Shown here one piece after another: positions 1 through 5,969 of a stretch of 15,006 nt of DNA. The notes beneath the pieces are model-generated. The model did not search any database. It saw only the letters and a program-made list of their open reading frames with translations, and was not told the origin of the DNA. Location: assembly GCA_045531285.1 (NCBI GenBank), contig JAZSDT010000040.1, positions 1-15,006 on the forward strand, written 5' to 3'. Source of the stretch: RGIG6353 sp045531285 (GTDB taxonomy: Bacteria > Bacillota > Clostridia > Oscillospirales > SIG627). Each line of letters starts with the position of its first letter. Position 1 is the stretch's first letter. The position numbers and the translations under genes are program-made.

Positions 1-27
1 CAAGCAGAGTTTTTAACATCCTTTTTT

Positions 28-131
28 ATATGCTAGGAAATTGCATTAAGTCAACCTCGCCGTTTCGCTTTTTTGAACGTATGCAAAGCTGGGGATAGGC
101 GAGAATTGCCAGCGGTCGCTGACCGCTTTTT
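28..131 (+). repeat. Terminator-tailed repeat element, copy 1
   Basis: First of three tandem copies. It starts TATATGCTAGGAAATTGC just after a T-run (22-27) and holds the CTCGCC (56-61) / GGCGAG (98-103) pairing. It ends in the hairpin AGCGGTC-GCT-GACCGCT (111-127) followed by T's. The stretch between the CTCGCC and GGCGAG arms differs strongly from the other copies: it contains GCTTT...AAAGC and has no TTACG block. This copy is therefore a separate subtype that keeps the flanking stems. The sequence left of position 22 is too short to show whether another hairpin precedes it. Confidence 0.85.
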
Positions 132-236
132 ATATACTAGGAAATTGCGTTAAATCAACCTCGCCGTTTTACGTTGTAGGGCTATACTCAAAAGTTACGA
201 TAGGCGAGCATTGCCAGCGGCTGCTAGCCGCTTTTT
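132..236 (+). repeat. Terminator-tailed repeat element, copy 2
   Basis: Directly abuts copy 1, beginning in the T-run of its hairpin, and is nearly identical to copy 3 over its whole length. The terminal hairpin (216-232) reads AGCGGCT-GCT-AGCCGCT instead of AGCGGTC-GCT-GACCGCT. Both arms have changed together, so a 7-bp stem with a GCT loop is preserved. It carries the CTCGCC/GGCGAG pairing and the TTACGATAGGCGAG block, whose antisense strand holds an in-frame TAA. Confidence 0.9.
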
Positions 237-342
237 ATATAGTAGGAAATTGCATTAAATCAACCTCGCCGTTTTACGTTGTAGGGCTATACTCAAAAGT
301 TACGATAGGCGAGCATTGCCAGCGGTCGCTGACCGCTTTTTT
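237..342 (+). repeat. Terminator-tailed repeat element, copy 3
   Basis: Third tandem copy. Its terminal hairpin is at 321-337 and its T-run ends at 342. The stop codon of the opposing methyltransferase gene (TAA on the minus strand, 343-341) lies within or beside this T-run, so the element ends exactly where the convergent gene ends. The hairpin followed by T's reads as an intrinsic terminator for plus-strand transcription. On the minus strand no T-run follows the hairpin. Confidence 0.9.
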
Positions 343-1435
343 AATATGCTATAAGTTCTATATCCCATGCCGGAATATAACGGCACTTTTGCCTGATAGT
401 GTAGTTATAACCGGAATTTAAGGAAGCGATTTTTTCGTATATCTCGAATAGGTCACGATGGTTGTGATATATGGAAATTTTTAATATCGGTTTACCATTC
501 GATATGATTCTTGAGCATCCGGATATAGCCTTTGCTTCACAGCCTTCCACGTCCATTTTTATCAGGTCGGGCACAAAAGGGAGCGAGCCGTCACCTGTAA
601 GTGCCACAACAGAGGTGCACTTCTTCTTTTGAAGGTTTTCGGTCATCAATACGTTTTTCTCGATTATTGTATTCATTGCACCGCCGGAGCGAAGCACAAG
701 CTCTGTTTCTGTATCCCATACAAGAGCATTGAATAGGTGACAGTCAAAACCTTTTGTATTTGCTTCAAGCTTTTTAAAGGTTTTGGGGTCCGGCTCATAG
801 CCTGCAATTTTTTCAAGCTGGGGATAAAGAGATTTTGCTTCAAGTATGGTGTCACCCGTATATGCTCCGAAATCGGCGAAGCTTTTGACAAGTGATTTGT
901 CATAAGGAAGACAGGAGCTTTTTCTTAACGTTTCAATTTTTTCAAGATGACACATTTCTCCCGTGTATTTATATAGAACCAATTCTTCAAAAAAAGCTTT
1001 GCCAACGCTGTCAAGTGCCGAGTAAACACTTTCCAATCTTTTGGCGTTTTTTTCTACAAAGGCAGCGTCAAACAGTTCAAGGTGGTCCCGTGAGACGTTT
1101 ATATCGGGAATCTTCAGCTTGTGACGGGAAGAGACTCGGTAAAAATTTTCGATAACGTCATCCAATCTTGTGGCAAAAGCAGATAGTACGGTGAAGTCAC
1201 CAAGCTCATTTTCAAGGTCTGACAGCTTTTTTACGGTATATCCCATAAAGCTTTGATATCTTACAAAATCGTCACTTGCAAATATACCTGAGCATTTTAT
1301 ATCAAGACTGTCAAGTATTGACAGCAGCTTTACAGCACCGTCGCCCATTCCGTACAGGACAACGGGCTTTTTGTCTTTTTTTAGTTCATCCCACATACAC
1401 GTGGAATCTTTAAGTAATTCAATAATATTTTTCAT
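341..1435 (-). CDS. FkbM family methyltransferase with N-terminal nucleotide-binding-like domain
   Basis: Probable SAM-dependent methyltransferase of the FkbM type; these usually O-methylate sugars or small molecules, and the substrate here is unknown. From the ATG at 1435 the protein is 364 aa. Residues 24-75 resemble the start of a Rossmann-like domain (VVLYGMGDGAV). The methyltransferase domain follows: ADFGAYTGDT (187-196) fits SAM-binding motif I, YEPDP (213-217) the acidic second strand, and LIKMDVEGCE (291-300) the typical FkbM signature. An in-frame ATG 21 bases upstream (1456) is possible, but neither start has a Shine-Dalgarno site. A good promoter sits so close to the 1435 ATG that the message may be leaderless. 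The gene is divergent from the tail-like cassette, which may suggest a surface-glycan or phage-related role; that is inference. No signal peptide is seen. Confidence 0.8.
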   Translation of the reverse strand: MKNIIELLKDSTCMWDELKKDKKPVVLYGMGDGAVKLLSILDSLDIKCSGIFASDDFVRYQSFMGYTVKKLSDLENELGDFTVLSAFATRLDDVIENFYRVSSRHKLKIPDINVSRDHLELFDAAFVEKNAKRLESVYSALDSVGKAFFEELVLYKYTGEMCHLEKIETLRKSSCLPYDKSLVKSFADFGAYTGDTILEAKSLYPQLEKIAGYEPDPKTFKKLEANTKGFDCHLFNALVWDTETELVLRSGGAMNTIIEKNVLMTENLQKKKCTSVVALTGDGSLPFVPDLIKMDVEGCEAKAISGCSRIISNGKPILKISIYHNHRDLFEIYEKIASLNSGYNYTIRQKCRYIPAWDIELIAY

Positions 1436-1444
1436 AGTATAAAG

Positions 1445-1473
1445 AGTATAACACAAAAAAACTTTAAAATCAA
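1445..1473 (-). promoter_or_regulatory. Promoter of FkbM gene, possibly leaderless
   Basis: On the minus strand, TTGATT (1473-1468) and TATACT (1450-1445) are separated by 17 bases. The expected transcription start falls about 7 bases past the -10, around 1438, only a few bases before the ATG at 1435. There is no ribosome-binding site between them. Confidence 0.6.
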
Positions 1474-1480
1474 CATAAAG

Positions 1481-1506
1481 ATGTCATTGTATGTCATGCT
1501 ATGTCA
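1481..1506 (+). promoter_or_regulatory. Three ATGTCA direct repeats with 10-bp period (candidate operator)
   Basis: ATGTCA occurs at 1481, 1491 and 1501, exactly one helical turn apart. The repeats overlap the -35 and spacer of the plus-strand promoter and lie just upstream of the minus-strand -35. This layout suits cooperative binding of a regulator on one DNA face that controls both divergent genes. No cognate regulator is evident in the window. Confidence 0.55.
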
Positions 1507-1515
1507 GTATATTAT
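1487..1515 (+). promoter_or_regulatory. Promoter of tail-like cassette
   Basis: TTGTAT (1487-1492), a 17-base spacer, and TATTAT (1510-1515). The expected start is near 1522, immediately upstream of the AAGGAAGG ribosome site (1524-1531). The ATGTCA repeats overlap it. Confidence 0.6.
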
Positions 1516-1538
1516 ATTAAGTGAAGGAAGGGATGAAA

Positions 1539-3110
1539 ATGAAATTAACCGTAACAAAACAAAAACTTGTTTTGGATAAAGACGTTATTGCCGAGGGAGC
1601 AGTTAATTACGCAACCTTTCAGCTTAACTGCGACGATAGTTGGAAAGGGCTTGTAAAAACTGTCAGATTTACTGCAGACAACGGCATCAACGTGTATGAC
1701 GTTCCACAAGTTGAAGACAGTAAGATCTACTATATTCCCAACGAGGTGCTTGTAAAAGGTAAGGCTTCAGTGGGAGTGATCGGTGTGTCAGAGCAAATAA
1801 TACTTACTACGTCAATTGCTTATTTTGAGGTTGAAGAGGCACTTGATTGCGGCAGAACACCGTCTGTTACTAATGACGCCTACGTGAAATACGTTAAGGA
1901 GGTAACGGCCCACAAAAAAGCAGCAGAAGACGCAAAAAAAGTAAGTCTTGAATGCCTTGAAAAAAGTCAAAAGCTGAAATCTGAAGCTGAAAAGTTTTCT
2001 GCTTTGGCACTTGAATCAGAAAGAAAAGCACAAAAAATTTTGGAGGAGGTATCCTGCATTCTTGATGCTGTCGGCGTTTCATACAGAGATATTATGAACA
2101 TCAGCTCTATGTTATCCGATATCAACGGAAGCTTGAAGGTTTCGGAGTCCCGACGTGAAAACAGAGAAAAGACAAGGATGTTTTCAGAGAGTCGAAGAGA
2201 CGAGGCAGAAGCTTCCAGAAGAGCAAGTGAAACCGAGCGTGAAGCCGCAGAAGCAAGACGTATGGCGGCAGAAAACCTGCGAGCGCTTTGCGAATCTGAA
2301 CGTGTCAAAAGGTTTGCGGACATAGAAACAAGGCTTAACTTTCTTGAGGAAAGAGAACGTGTTGATTCAGGATGTATTTTTGTAGAAGCTGAAGGAGAAG
2401 AAGAGCTTGACGCATTTGATAGCTGTGCCATTTTCGACAGTATCACCCTCTATGGAAATACAAAGCTTATCGACGGCAGACTTTACGGTGTTGGCAATGA
2501 CGGTTTTGTTACATTTACCATTGGAAACACGAAATTTGATATACCTGTTTCCAAGCCTTTGTATAGCGCAGGGAACGTGAGAGATGAGCTTACTGTTTCA
2601 TCCAACGGCAGTATTACGGTGACCAGACGTGTTTCTCAATACACCATTGATAAAACTGCATCTATTATATGTGATGACGGAGAAGGGGAACGTATAATGT
2701 ACGTAGCACCTCTTTTATCGGATTTGCCGTTGTATAATAGTATGGATGGGATGTCTTCTTCCTTCTCATACGGTGCAGATGCCCTCAAAGACAGTGTGTG
2801 GATAAGCGGCGAATATGTGTTTTTGGACCTTAACGTCAATGAATACCCCGACGTTGACGCACTCGTGCAAAAGCTGTCAGAGTACCCCCTTACTCTAATA
2901 TATCCCAAACAAATCCCCACAGAAGAAATTGAGGGCAGTATAGAACCTGTACCGATAACTTTTCCAAACGTGATAAAATACGACGGAAAGATGAAGATTA
3001 ATTGTCAAAAGAACGTTTTTAAAACGTTGGAAACAATAACCCAAAGACTTGAAAAGATTGAAAAGGAGAAAAACAATGACAACAGTATTGAAGAAATTCA
3101 CATCGCGTAA
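1539..3110 (+). CDS. Phage tail/baseplate-like coiled-coil protein
   Basis: Structural protein resembling phage distal-tail or baseplate proteins of Firmicutes (BppU-like N-terminus). The start chosen is the ATG at 1539, 7 bases after AAGGAAGG, giving 523 aa; an in-frame GTG at 1521 and ATG at 1533 are less well placed. Residues 1-105 form a beta-rich head domain (WKGLVKTVRFT, VYDVPQV, KGKASVGVIGV). Residues 118-175 and about 200-272 are charged helical, probably coiled coil; the second is rich in ESRR/EAR-type repeats such as SESRRDEAEASRRASE. Residues about 275-500 are a beta-rich C-terminal region, with YPLTLIYPKQIPTEEIE recalling phage tail proteins. A short coil closes the protein. No signal peptide. 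It overlaps the next gene by 35 bases. No capsid, portal, terminase, integrase or endolysin gene is seen nearby. Role inferred; the exact family is not certain. Confidence 0.7.
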   Translation: MKLTVTKQKLVLDKDVIAEGAVNYATFQLNCDDSWKGLVKTVRFTADNGINVYDVPQVEDSKIYYIPNEVLVKGKASVGVIGVSEQIILTTSIAYFEVEEALDCGRTPSVTNDAYVKYVKEVTAHKKAAEDAKKVSLECLEKSQKLKSEAEKFSALALESERKAQKILEEVSCILDAVGVSYRDIMNISSMLSDINGSLKVSESRRENREKTRMFSESRRDEAEASRRASETEREAAEARRMAAENLRALCESERVKRFADIETRLNFLEERERVDSGCIFVEAEGEEELDAFDSCAIFDSITLYGNTKLIDGRLYGVGNDGFVTFTIGNTKFDIPVSKPLYSAGNVRDELTVSSNGSITVTRRVSQYTIDKTASIICDDGEGERIMYVAPLLSDLPLYNSMDGMSSSFSYGADALKDSVWISGEYVFLDLNVNEYPDVDALVQKLSEYPLTLIYPKQIPTEEIEGSIEPVPITFPNVIKYDGKMKINCQKNVFKTLETITQRLEKIEKEKNNDNSIEEIHIA

Positions 3111-3294
3111 ATTCTGGGCAGGAATGGCAGGTGTTATAGCGCCTGTGCTTGTTCTTATAAAAATGCCGGAAAGTGATATTGCTACAGTTACAGCTCTTAT
3201 AACGGCATGCGGTACTCTTATCGCCTATATTTTTGCTGAAACGTCAATTGACGTTGCAAGGGAAGAGAGGAGAGATGCCGATGCTCCTCAGTGA
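3076..3294 (+). CDS. Small holin-like membrane protein
   Basis: 72-aa membrane protein from the ATG at 3076, 7 bases after AAGGAG (3063-3068). Two hydrophobic segments are visible: residues about 11-28 (FWAGMAGVIAPVLVLIKM) and about 34-56 (IATVTALITACGTLIAYIFAETS). Charged residues lie at both ends (KKFTSRK; REERRDADAPQ). Size, topology and position after a tail protein fit a phage holin or a related small membrane protein. The 35-base overlap with the upstream gene implies translational coupling. Function is inferred from context; no endolysin is found nearby, so lysis is not established. Confidence 0.65.
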   Translation: MTTVLKKFTSRKFWAGMAGVIAPVLVLIKMPESDIATVTALITACGTLIAYIFAETSIDVAREERRDADAPQ

Positions 3295-3508
3295 TGCTGT
3301 TACAGTTGCACTGCTCAGCCTTATTGGTACTGCAGTAGGCACCTTCGGAGGTATTTTGTCATCACAAAAAATGGTGAAATACAGACTCACCAAGCTTGAA
3401 GAGAAGGTAGATAAGCACAATAATCTTGTGGAAAGAGTAACGGGCTTGGAATTGAGAAACAAGGTGTGTGAACACAGGATTGAAAAACTGGAGCTTAAAA
3501 GCTCCTAA
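3281..3508 (+). CDS. Small membrane-anchored coiled-coil protein (XhlA/holin-associated-like)
   Basis: 75-aa protein starting at the ATG at 3281, 8 bases after AGAGGAG; an ATG at 3275 is too close to the ribosome site. Residues about 5-28 (DAVTVALLSLIGTAVGTFGGILSS) form one membrane segment. The remainder is a charged helix with heptad character (RLTKLEEKVDKHNNLVERVTGLE ending in HRIEKLELKSS). Short proteins of this form often sit with holins at the end of Clostridia phage tail modules. It overlaps the upstream gene by 14 bases and overlaps the convergent subtilase gene by 14 bases (3495-3508). A strong terminator follows. Confidence 0.7.
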   Translation: MLLSDAVTVALLSLIGTAVGTFGGILSSQKMVKYRLTKLEEKVDKHNNLVERVTGLELRNKVCEHRIEKLELKSS

Positions 3509-5024
3509 AAATCACAAGTGAAAACCTTCCGCCTATACCTATAACGCTCAAAGGATAAACGCTTTCCTTTGAGCGTTTTTCTACTTTATAAGAATTTTCT
3601 CGGTAATTAGGCTCTCGCCATTTTGTTTTTTTGATTGTAGGTATGGCTTGTGATAGGCGAGCATTGTCAGTGGCTGCTAGCCGCTTTTCTATGAGTAGTG
3701 TGTTTTGTTCACCTGTATCAAAGCTGTCGCCATCGAGTGTTACAGTAACGCTCCCTTCTCCTTTTTCAAAGACAAGCATTATTTTCAGATTACCGCCTTC
3801 AATTTCTACGTTATACTCGCCGTCCAGACGGCTTTCATAAATTTCACACTTTTGGGCGATTTCTACTGCCCTAATGCCGTCAAGCATGCCGTAGCCGCTT
3901 CTGAGACGTATATGTTCGGTTATAAAGGGATTTTCACTGTCTGATACAGCTTGAGGGTTACACGACATTAAGAGTATTGCCTTTACACTCAAATACGAGT
4001 GCTCTCTGTTCAATGCCTGAATGACTGCAACCGCAATTCCGCTCACCCAAGGACAAGCAAAGCTTGTTCCGAAATTGTTGAAATTAACACTGTTTTCGTT
4101 TTCGGCATAACCTATCCATGCTCCAGGCGCAACAAGGTCTGGCTTGTGTACACCGCTGTCGTTGTAGCCCGAGCAGGATTCCTCACTCTGACACCATACG
4201 TTCCAAGGCTGAACAAGAGGTGTGTTCGGGTAGTCTTTCGTAACAAGGTTTCCTACAGCAACACCGTTTTGCGTTCTTCCCGGACTGGTCATATTTCTTG
4301 TGTTTCCGGATACCGTCACAAAAAGGAAGTTTCCTGCTTTTGTGAGCCTGTCTATTTGCCTGTCAAAGTCCGAATACTCACCTTTTACAATTCCTGCACT
4401 GTAATTAATTACCTTGACACCAAGTTCTGCCATTTCTTCTATTGCCGAGAAAACGTTTTTTGAAGTTTTTGCCGAAGCAAAAAAAAGGTCGGCGTCACTT
4501 ACCACACCTGAAAACTCCGTGTTTGCGACGTTCACCTTTTGCCCCACAATTTGCGATACCACAGCCGTAGGATGAGTATTTGTTTTGGGCGGCAAAACCG
4601 ATGGTAAAACCGTTACGTTGGCTCCTATCAAGCTCAATGCATTTTTGTCGAAAATATAGTTTTCGGCAGCAATAACACCTACCTTGATACCTTTTCCCGT
4701 GTATCCCATACTGATCGTTCCCCTCGTGCTGTCAGCACCGATTTGCGTCAGCAATATGTCCTCACGAGCATTTTCGGGCTCTTCAAAGTCGTAAATTGAC
4801 CAGTCGGAAAGCCGAACATCTGCTTTTGCTTTGTTCAATTCTTCTTCGCTTATGATTGCAATTACCGTAGGAGTAATTTTGGATACGTATATCTGCCTTT
4901 TTTCAGGAATCCCGATTGATGCAAGAAAATCGGTATTCCTTTCATAATGATTGCATTTGCCTTCTTTCAGCCACAGATAGACCGAAAAAAAGACTCCGAC
5001 GTAGTCGGAGTTTTTTTTATTCAT
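3495..5024 (-). CDS. S8 subtilase homologue lacking the usual catalytic Asp
   Basis: Subtilisin-family serine peptidase homologue, 509 aa from the ATG at 5024 (8 bases after AAAGGG; an in-frame GTG lies at 5033). No clear signal peptide. Residues about 45-100 may be a propeptide-like region. His151 (THPTAVVSQIVG), oxyanion Asn241 (VSGNT) and Ser321 (GTSFACPWVSG) are present. The strand that normally ends in the catalytic Asp reads KVGVIAAEN (114-122), with Ala at the Asp position, so it may be an inactive or altered peptidase. Residues from about 447 come from the antisense strand of repeat copy 4, then cross the terminator of the opposing gene, giving a tail of about 62 aa (starting KRLAATDNARLSQ) probably foreign to the fold. 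A terminator-like hairpin overlaps codons 3-13. It lies 20 bases after the editing-protein gene, so it is probably the last gene of the cdaA operon. Confidence 0.8.
   Translation of the reverse strand: MNKKNSDYVGVFFSVYLWLKEGKCNHYERNTDFLASIGIPEKRQIYVSKITPTVIAIISEEELNKAKADVRLSDWSIYDFEEPENAREDILLTQIGADSTRGTISMGYTGKGIKVGVIAAENYIFDKNALSLIGANVTVLPSVLPPKTNTHPTAVVSQIVGQKVNVANTEFSGVVSDADLFFASAKTSKNVFSAIEEMAELGVKVINYSAGIVKGEYSDFDRQIDRLTKAGNFLFVTVSGNTRNMTSPGRTQNGVAVGNLVTKDYPNTPLVQPWNVWCQSEESCSGYNDSGVHKPDLVAPGAWIGYAENENSVNFNNFGTSFACPWVSGIAVAVIQALNREHSYLSVKAILLMSCNPQAVSDSENPFITEHIRLRSGYGMLDGIRAVEIAQKCEIYESRLDGEYNVEIEGGNLKIMLVFEKGEGSVTVTLDGDSFDTGEQNTLLIEKRLAATDNARLSQAIPTIKKTKWREPNYRENSYKVEKRSKESVYPLSVIGIGGRFSLVIFRSF
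3543..3580 (+). terminator. Intrinsic terminator of tail-like cassette
   Basis: Perfect 12-bp stem AACGCTCAAAGG (3543-3554) / CCTTTGAGCGTT (3566-3577) followed by a T-run to 3580, 35 bases after the last plus-strand gene. It lies inside the C-terminal tail of the opposing subtilase frame. Repeat copy 4 begins right after it. Confidence 0.9.
3581..3688 (+). repeat. Terminator-tailed repeat element, copy 4 (diverged)
   Basis: Diverged copy with CTCGCC (3614-3619) and GGCGAG (3656-3661) arms and a terminal hairpin AGTGGCT-GCT-AGCCGCT (3669-3685), followed by TTT. One stem pair is a G-T wobble; the hairpin is of the copy 2 type. It starts at the T-run of the terminator at 3543-3580. Its antisense strand is read as codons about 447-478 of the subtilase. 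The TAA seen in this frame in other copies is CAA here, so the frame continues. Confidence 0.8.
4985..5018. terminator. Bidirectional terminator-like hairpin over the subtilase start
   Basis: ACTCCGAC (4993-5000), loop GTA, GTCGGAGT (5004-5011), flanked by seven A's on one side and eight T's on the other, with a G-T pair between. It reads as an intrinsic terminator on both strands. On the minus strand it follows the editing-protein gene by about 30 bases, which suits the end of that operon, yet it covers codons 3-13 of the subtilase gene. Confidence 0.7.
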
Positions 5025-5044
5025 ATATAACACCCTTTGTTATA

Positions 5045-5560
5045 CTATTCACTTTTATCTGTTACTGTTACAATTGCAGGTGTTTTACGCAGCTTAGGCA
5101 AAAATATATTTATGTAGTCCTTGGTTTTCATTGTCACCGTTGTAGTGTCAACGTTTGGGTGAAAGCATAGCTCTTCACAGCTTAACAGCTCCTTGTCAAT
5201 GGCAATACCAACCTCTTCGTTTCCATCAAAAATAAGACTCAACGAGCTTAGGTGACCCGACGTGCAACGCAGTTTTTCAAAAAGAAGCTCCTCGCTTGCG
5301 AAACTTAATCTTGACGTGCCAAGCTCTTTTGATACTTCTGATGTTCTGAAGGTCTTTTCAAATGGCATAACAAGGAGATAGAAGCAGGATTTTTTTCTGT
5401 CGGTCAAAAAAATGTTTTTACAGTGCCTTGCACTTATTCCAAGCTCACGGTCAAGCTGGGCTTTTTCTTCAACGGTAAAACGTGCACTGTGACGATATAC
5501 CTTGTGAGCTACATTCCAACCTTCAAGTGATTTGAGTATTATTTCTTCGAATTCAGTCAT
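5045..5560 (-). CDS. PrdX/YbaK-type prolyl-tRNA editing protein
   Basis: Probable free-standing trans-editing deacylase that hydrolyses mischarged tRNA-Pro, of the YbaK/ProX (PrdX) fold; 171 aa, normal length. Visible family signatures are HSARFTVEEKAQ (24-35), KNIFLTDRKKSCFYLLVMPFEK (48-69, with Lys69 at the usual functional lysine), SRLSFASEELL (83-93) and CFHPNVDTTTV (132-142). The loop that is usually G-x-x-x-P reads GHLSS (102-106), so the proline is missing, which may change specificity. The start at 5560 has GGAG 7-8 bases upstream and overlaps the preceding gene's stop by 8 bases, indicating coupling within the minus-strand operon. Cytosolic. Confidence 0.8.
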   Translation of the reverse strand: MTEFEEIILKSLEGWNVAHKVYRHSARFTVEEKAQLDRELGISARHCKNIFLTDRKKSCFYLLVMPFEKTFRTSEVSKELGTSRLSFASEELLFEKLRCTSGHLSSLSLIFDGNEEVGIAIDKELLSCEELCFHPNVDTTTVTMKTKDYINIFLPKLRKTPAIVTVTDKSE

Positions 5561-5969
5561 TTTGTTTCTCCAAAATTTCGTACATCTCTATAGTTTCGTA
5601 GCTGTTTTTCTTGCCGTATATACGCCAGATAACAACGTATGTCAAAAGAAAAAAAGCAGCCGATACAATGGCGTTTACCGTAACGGTTGCGCCTAATAAT
5701 TGAGGTATAATGTATCCCGCTATTGCCGCAATCAAGGGCAAAATAAATACAATTACAGCGAATCCCATTACAGTAGACGTGCGTGAATAAAGTCTTACCC
5801 TGTCACCCTGTTTTGCTCCAAGAGTATTCCTTACAACTGTTTCCACTGTCGATGCCTTGTCGCAATGACCTCCGCAATTCGCACGGCAGGTATCACAGGC
5901 TGTATGCCTTTTTACACCAACTGTAGCAAATTCTCCATCAACCTTTAAAACAAAACCTTCACTTAACAT
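5553..5969 (-). CDS. RseC/MucC-like membrane protein (SoxR-reducing system family)
   Basis: 138-aa membrane protein of the RseC family, proteins tied to redox or electron-transfer functions (for example SoxR reduction together with Rnf in other bacteria). The start is the ATG at 5969, with GGAG 6 bases upstream; an in-frame ATG ten codons earlier (5999) has no such site. A cysteine cluster C25-x2-C28-x3-C32-x3-C36 (CDTCRANCGGHC) lies in the N-terminal soluble part. Two membrane segments follow at about 66-89 and 95-117. The gene overlaps both neighbours by 8-11 bases, so it belongs to the operon. The redox partner is unknown; no rnf genes are in the window. Confidence 0.8.
   Translation of the reverse strand: MLSEGFVLKVDGEFATVGVKRHTACDTCRANCGGHCDKASTVETVVRNTLGAKQGDRVRLYSRTSTVMGFAVIVFILPLIAAIAGYIIPQLLGATVTVNAIVSAAFFLLTYVVIWRIYGKKNSYETIEMYEILEKQND

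Noticed and set aside
28..342. CRISPR array
   Set aside because: The whole ~105-bp units repeat with no unique spacers between them, and there are no cas genes.
132..342. Promoter within each repeat (TATACT at its start)
   Set aside because: A TATACT-like hexamer occurs at the unit start, but no -35 lies at proper spacing; the nearest TTGCCA is about 21 bases away.
1967..2446. 159-aa minus-strand Ser-rich frame
   Set aside because: It is antisense to the Glu/Arg-rich coiled-coil region of the tail-like protein; the composition is the expected mirror.
3495..3690. Frameshift or pseudogene at the subtilase end
   Set aside because: The frame is open through the region; the odd tail is explained by the repeat insertion with TAA changed to CAA.
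3999..4463. 154-aa plus-strand open frame
   Set aside because: It is antisense to the well-supported subtilase gene and has Cys/Arg-rich non-globular composition and no ribosome site.
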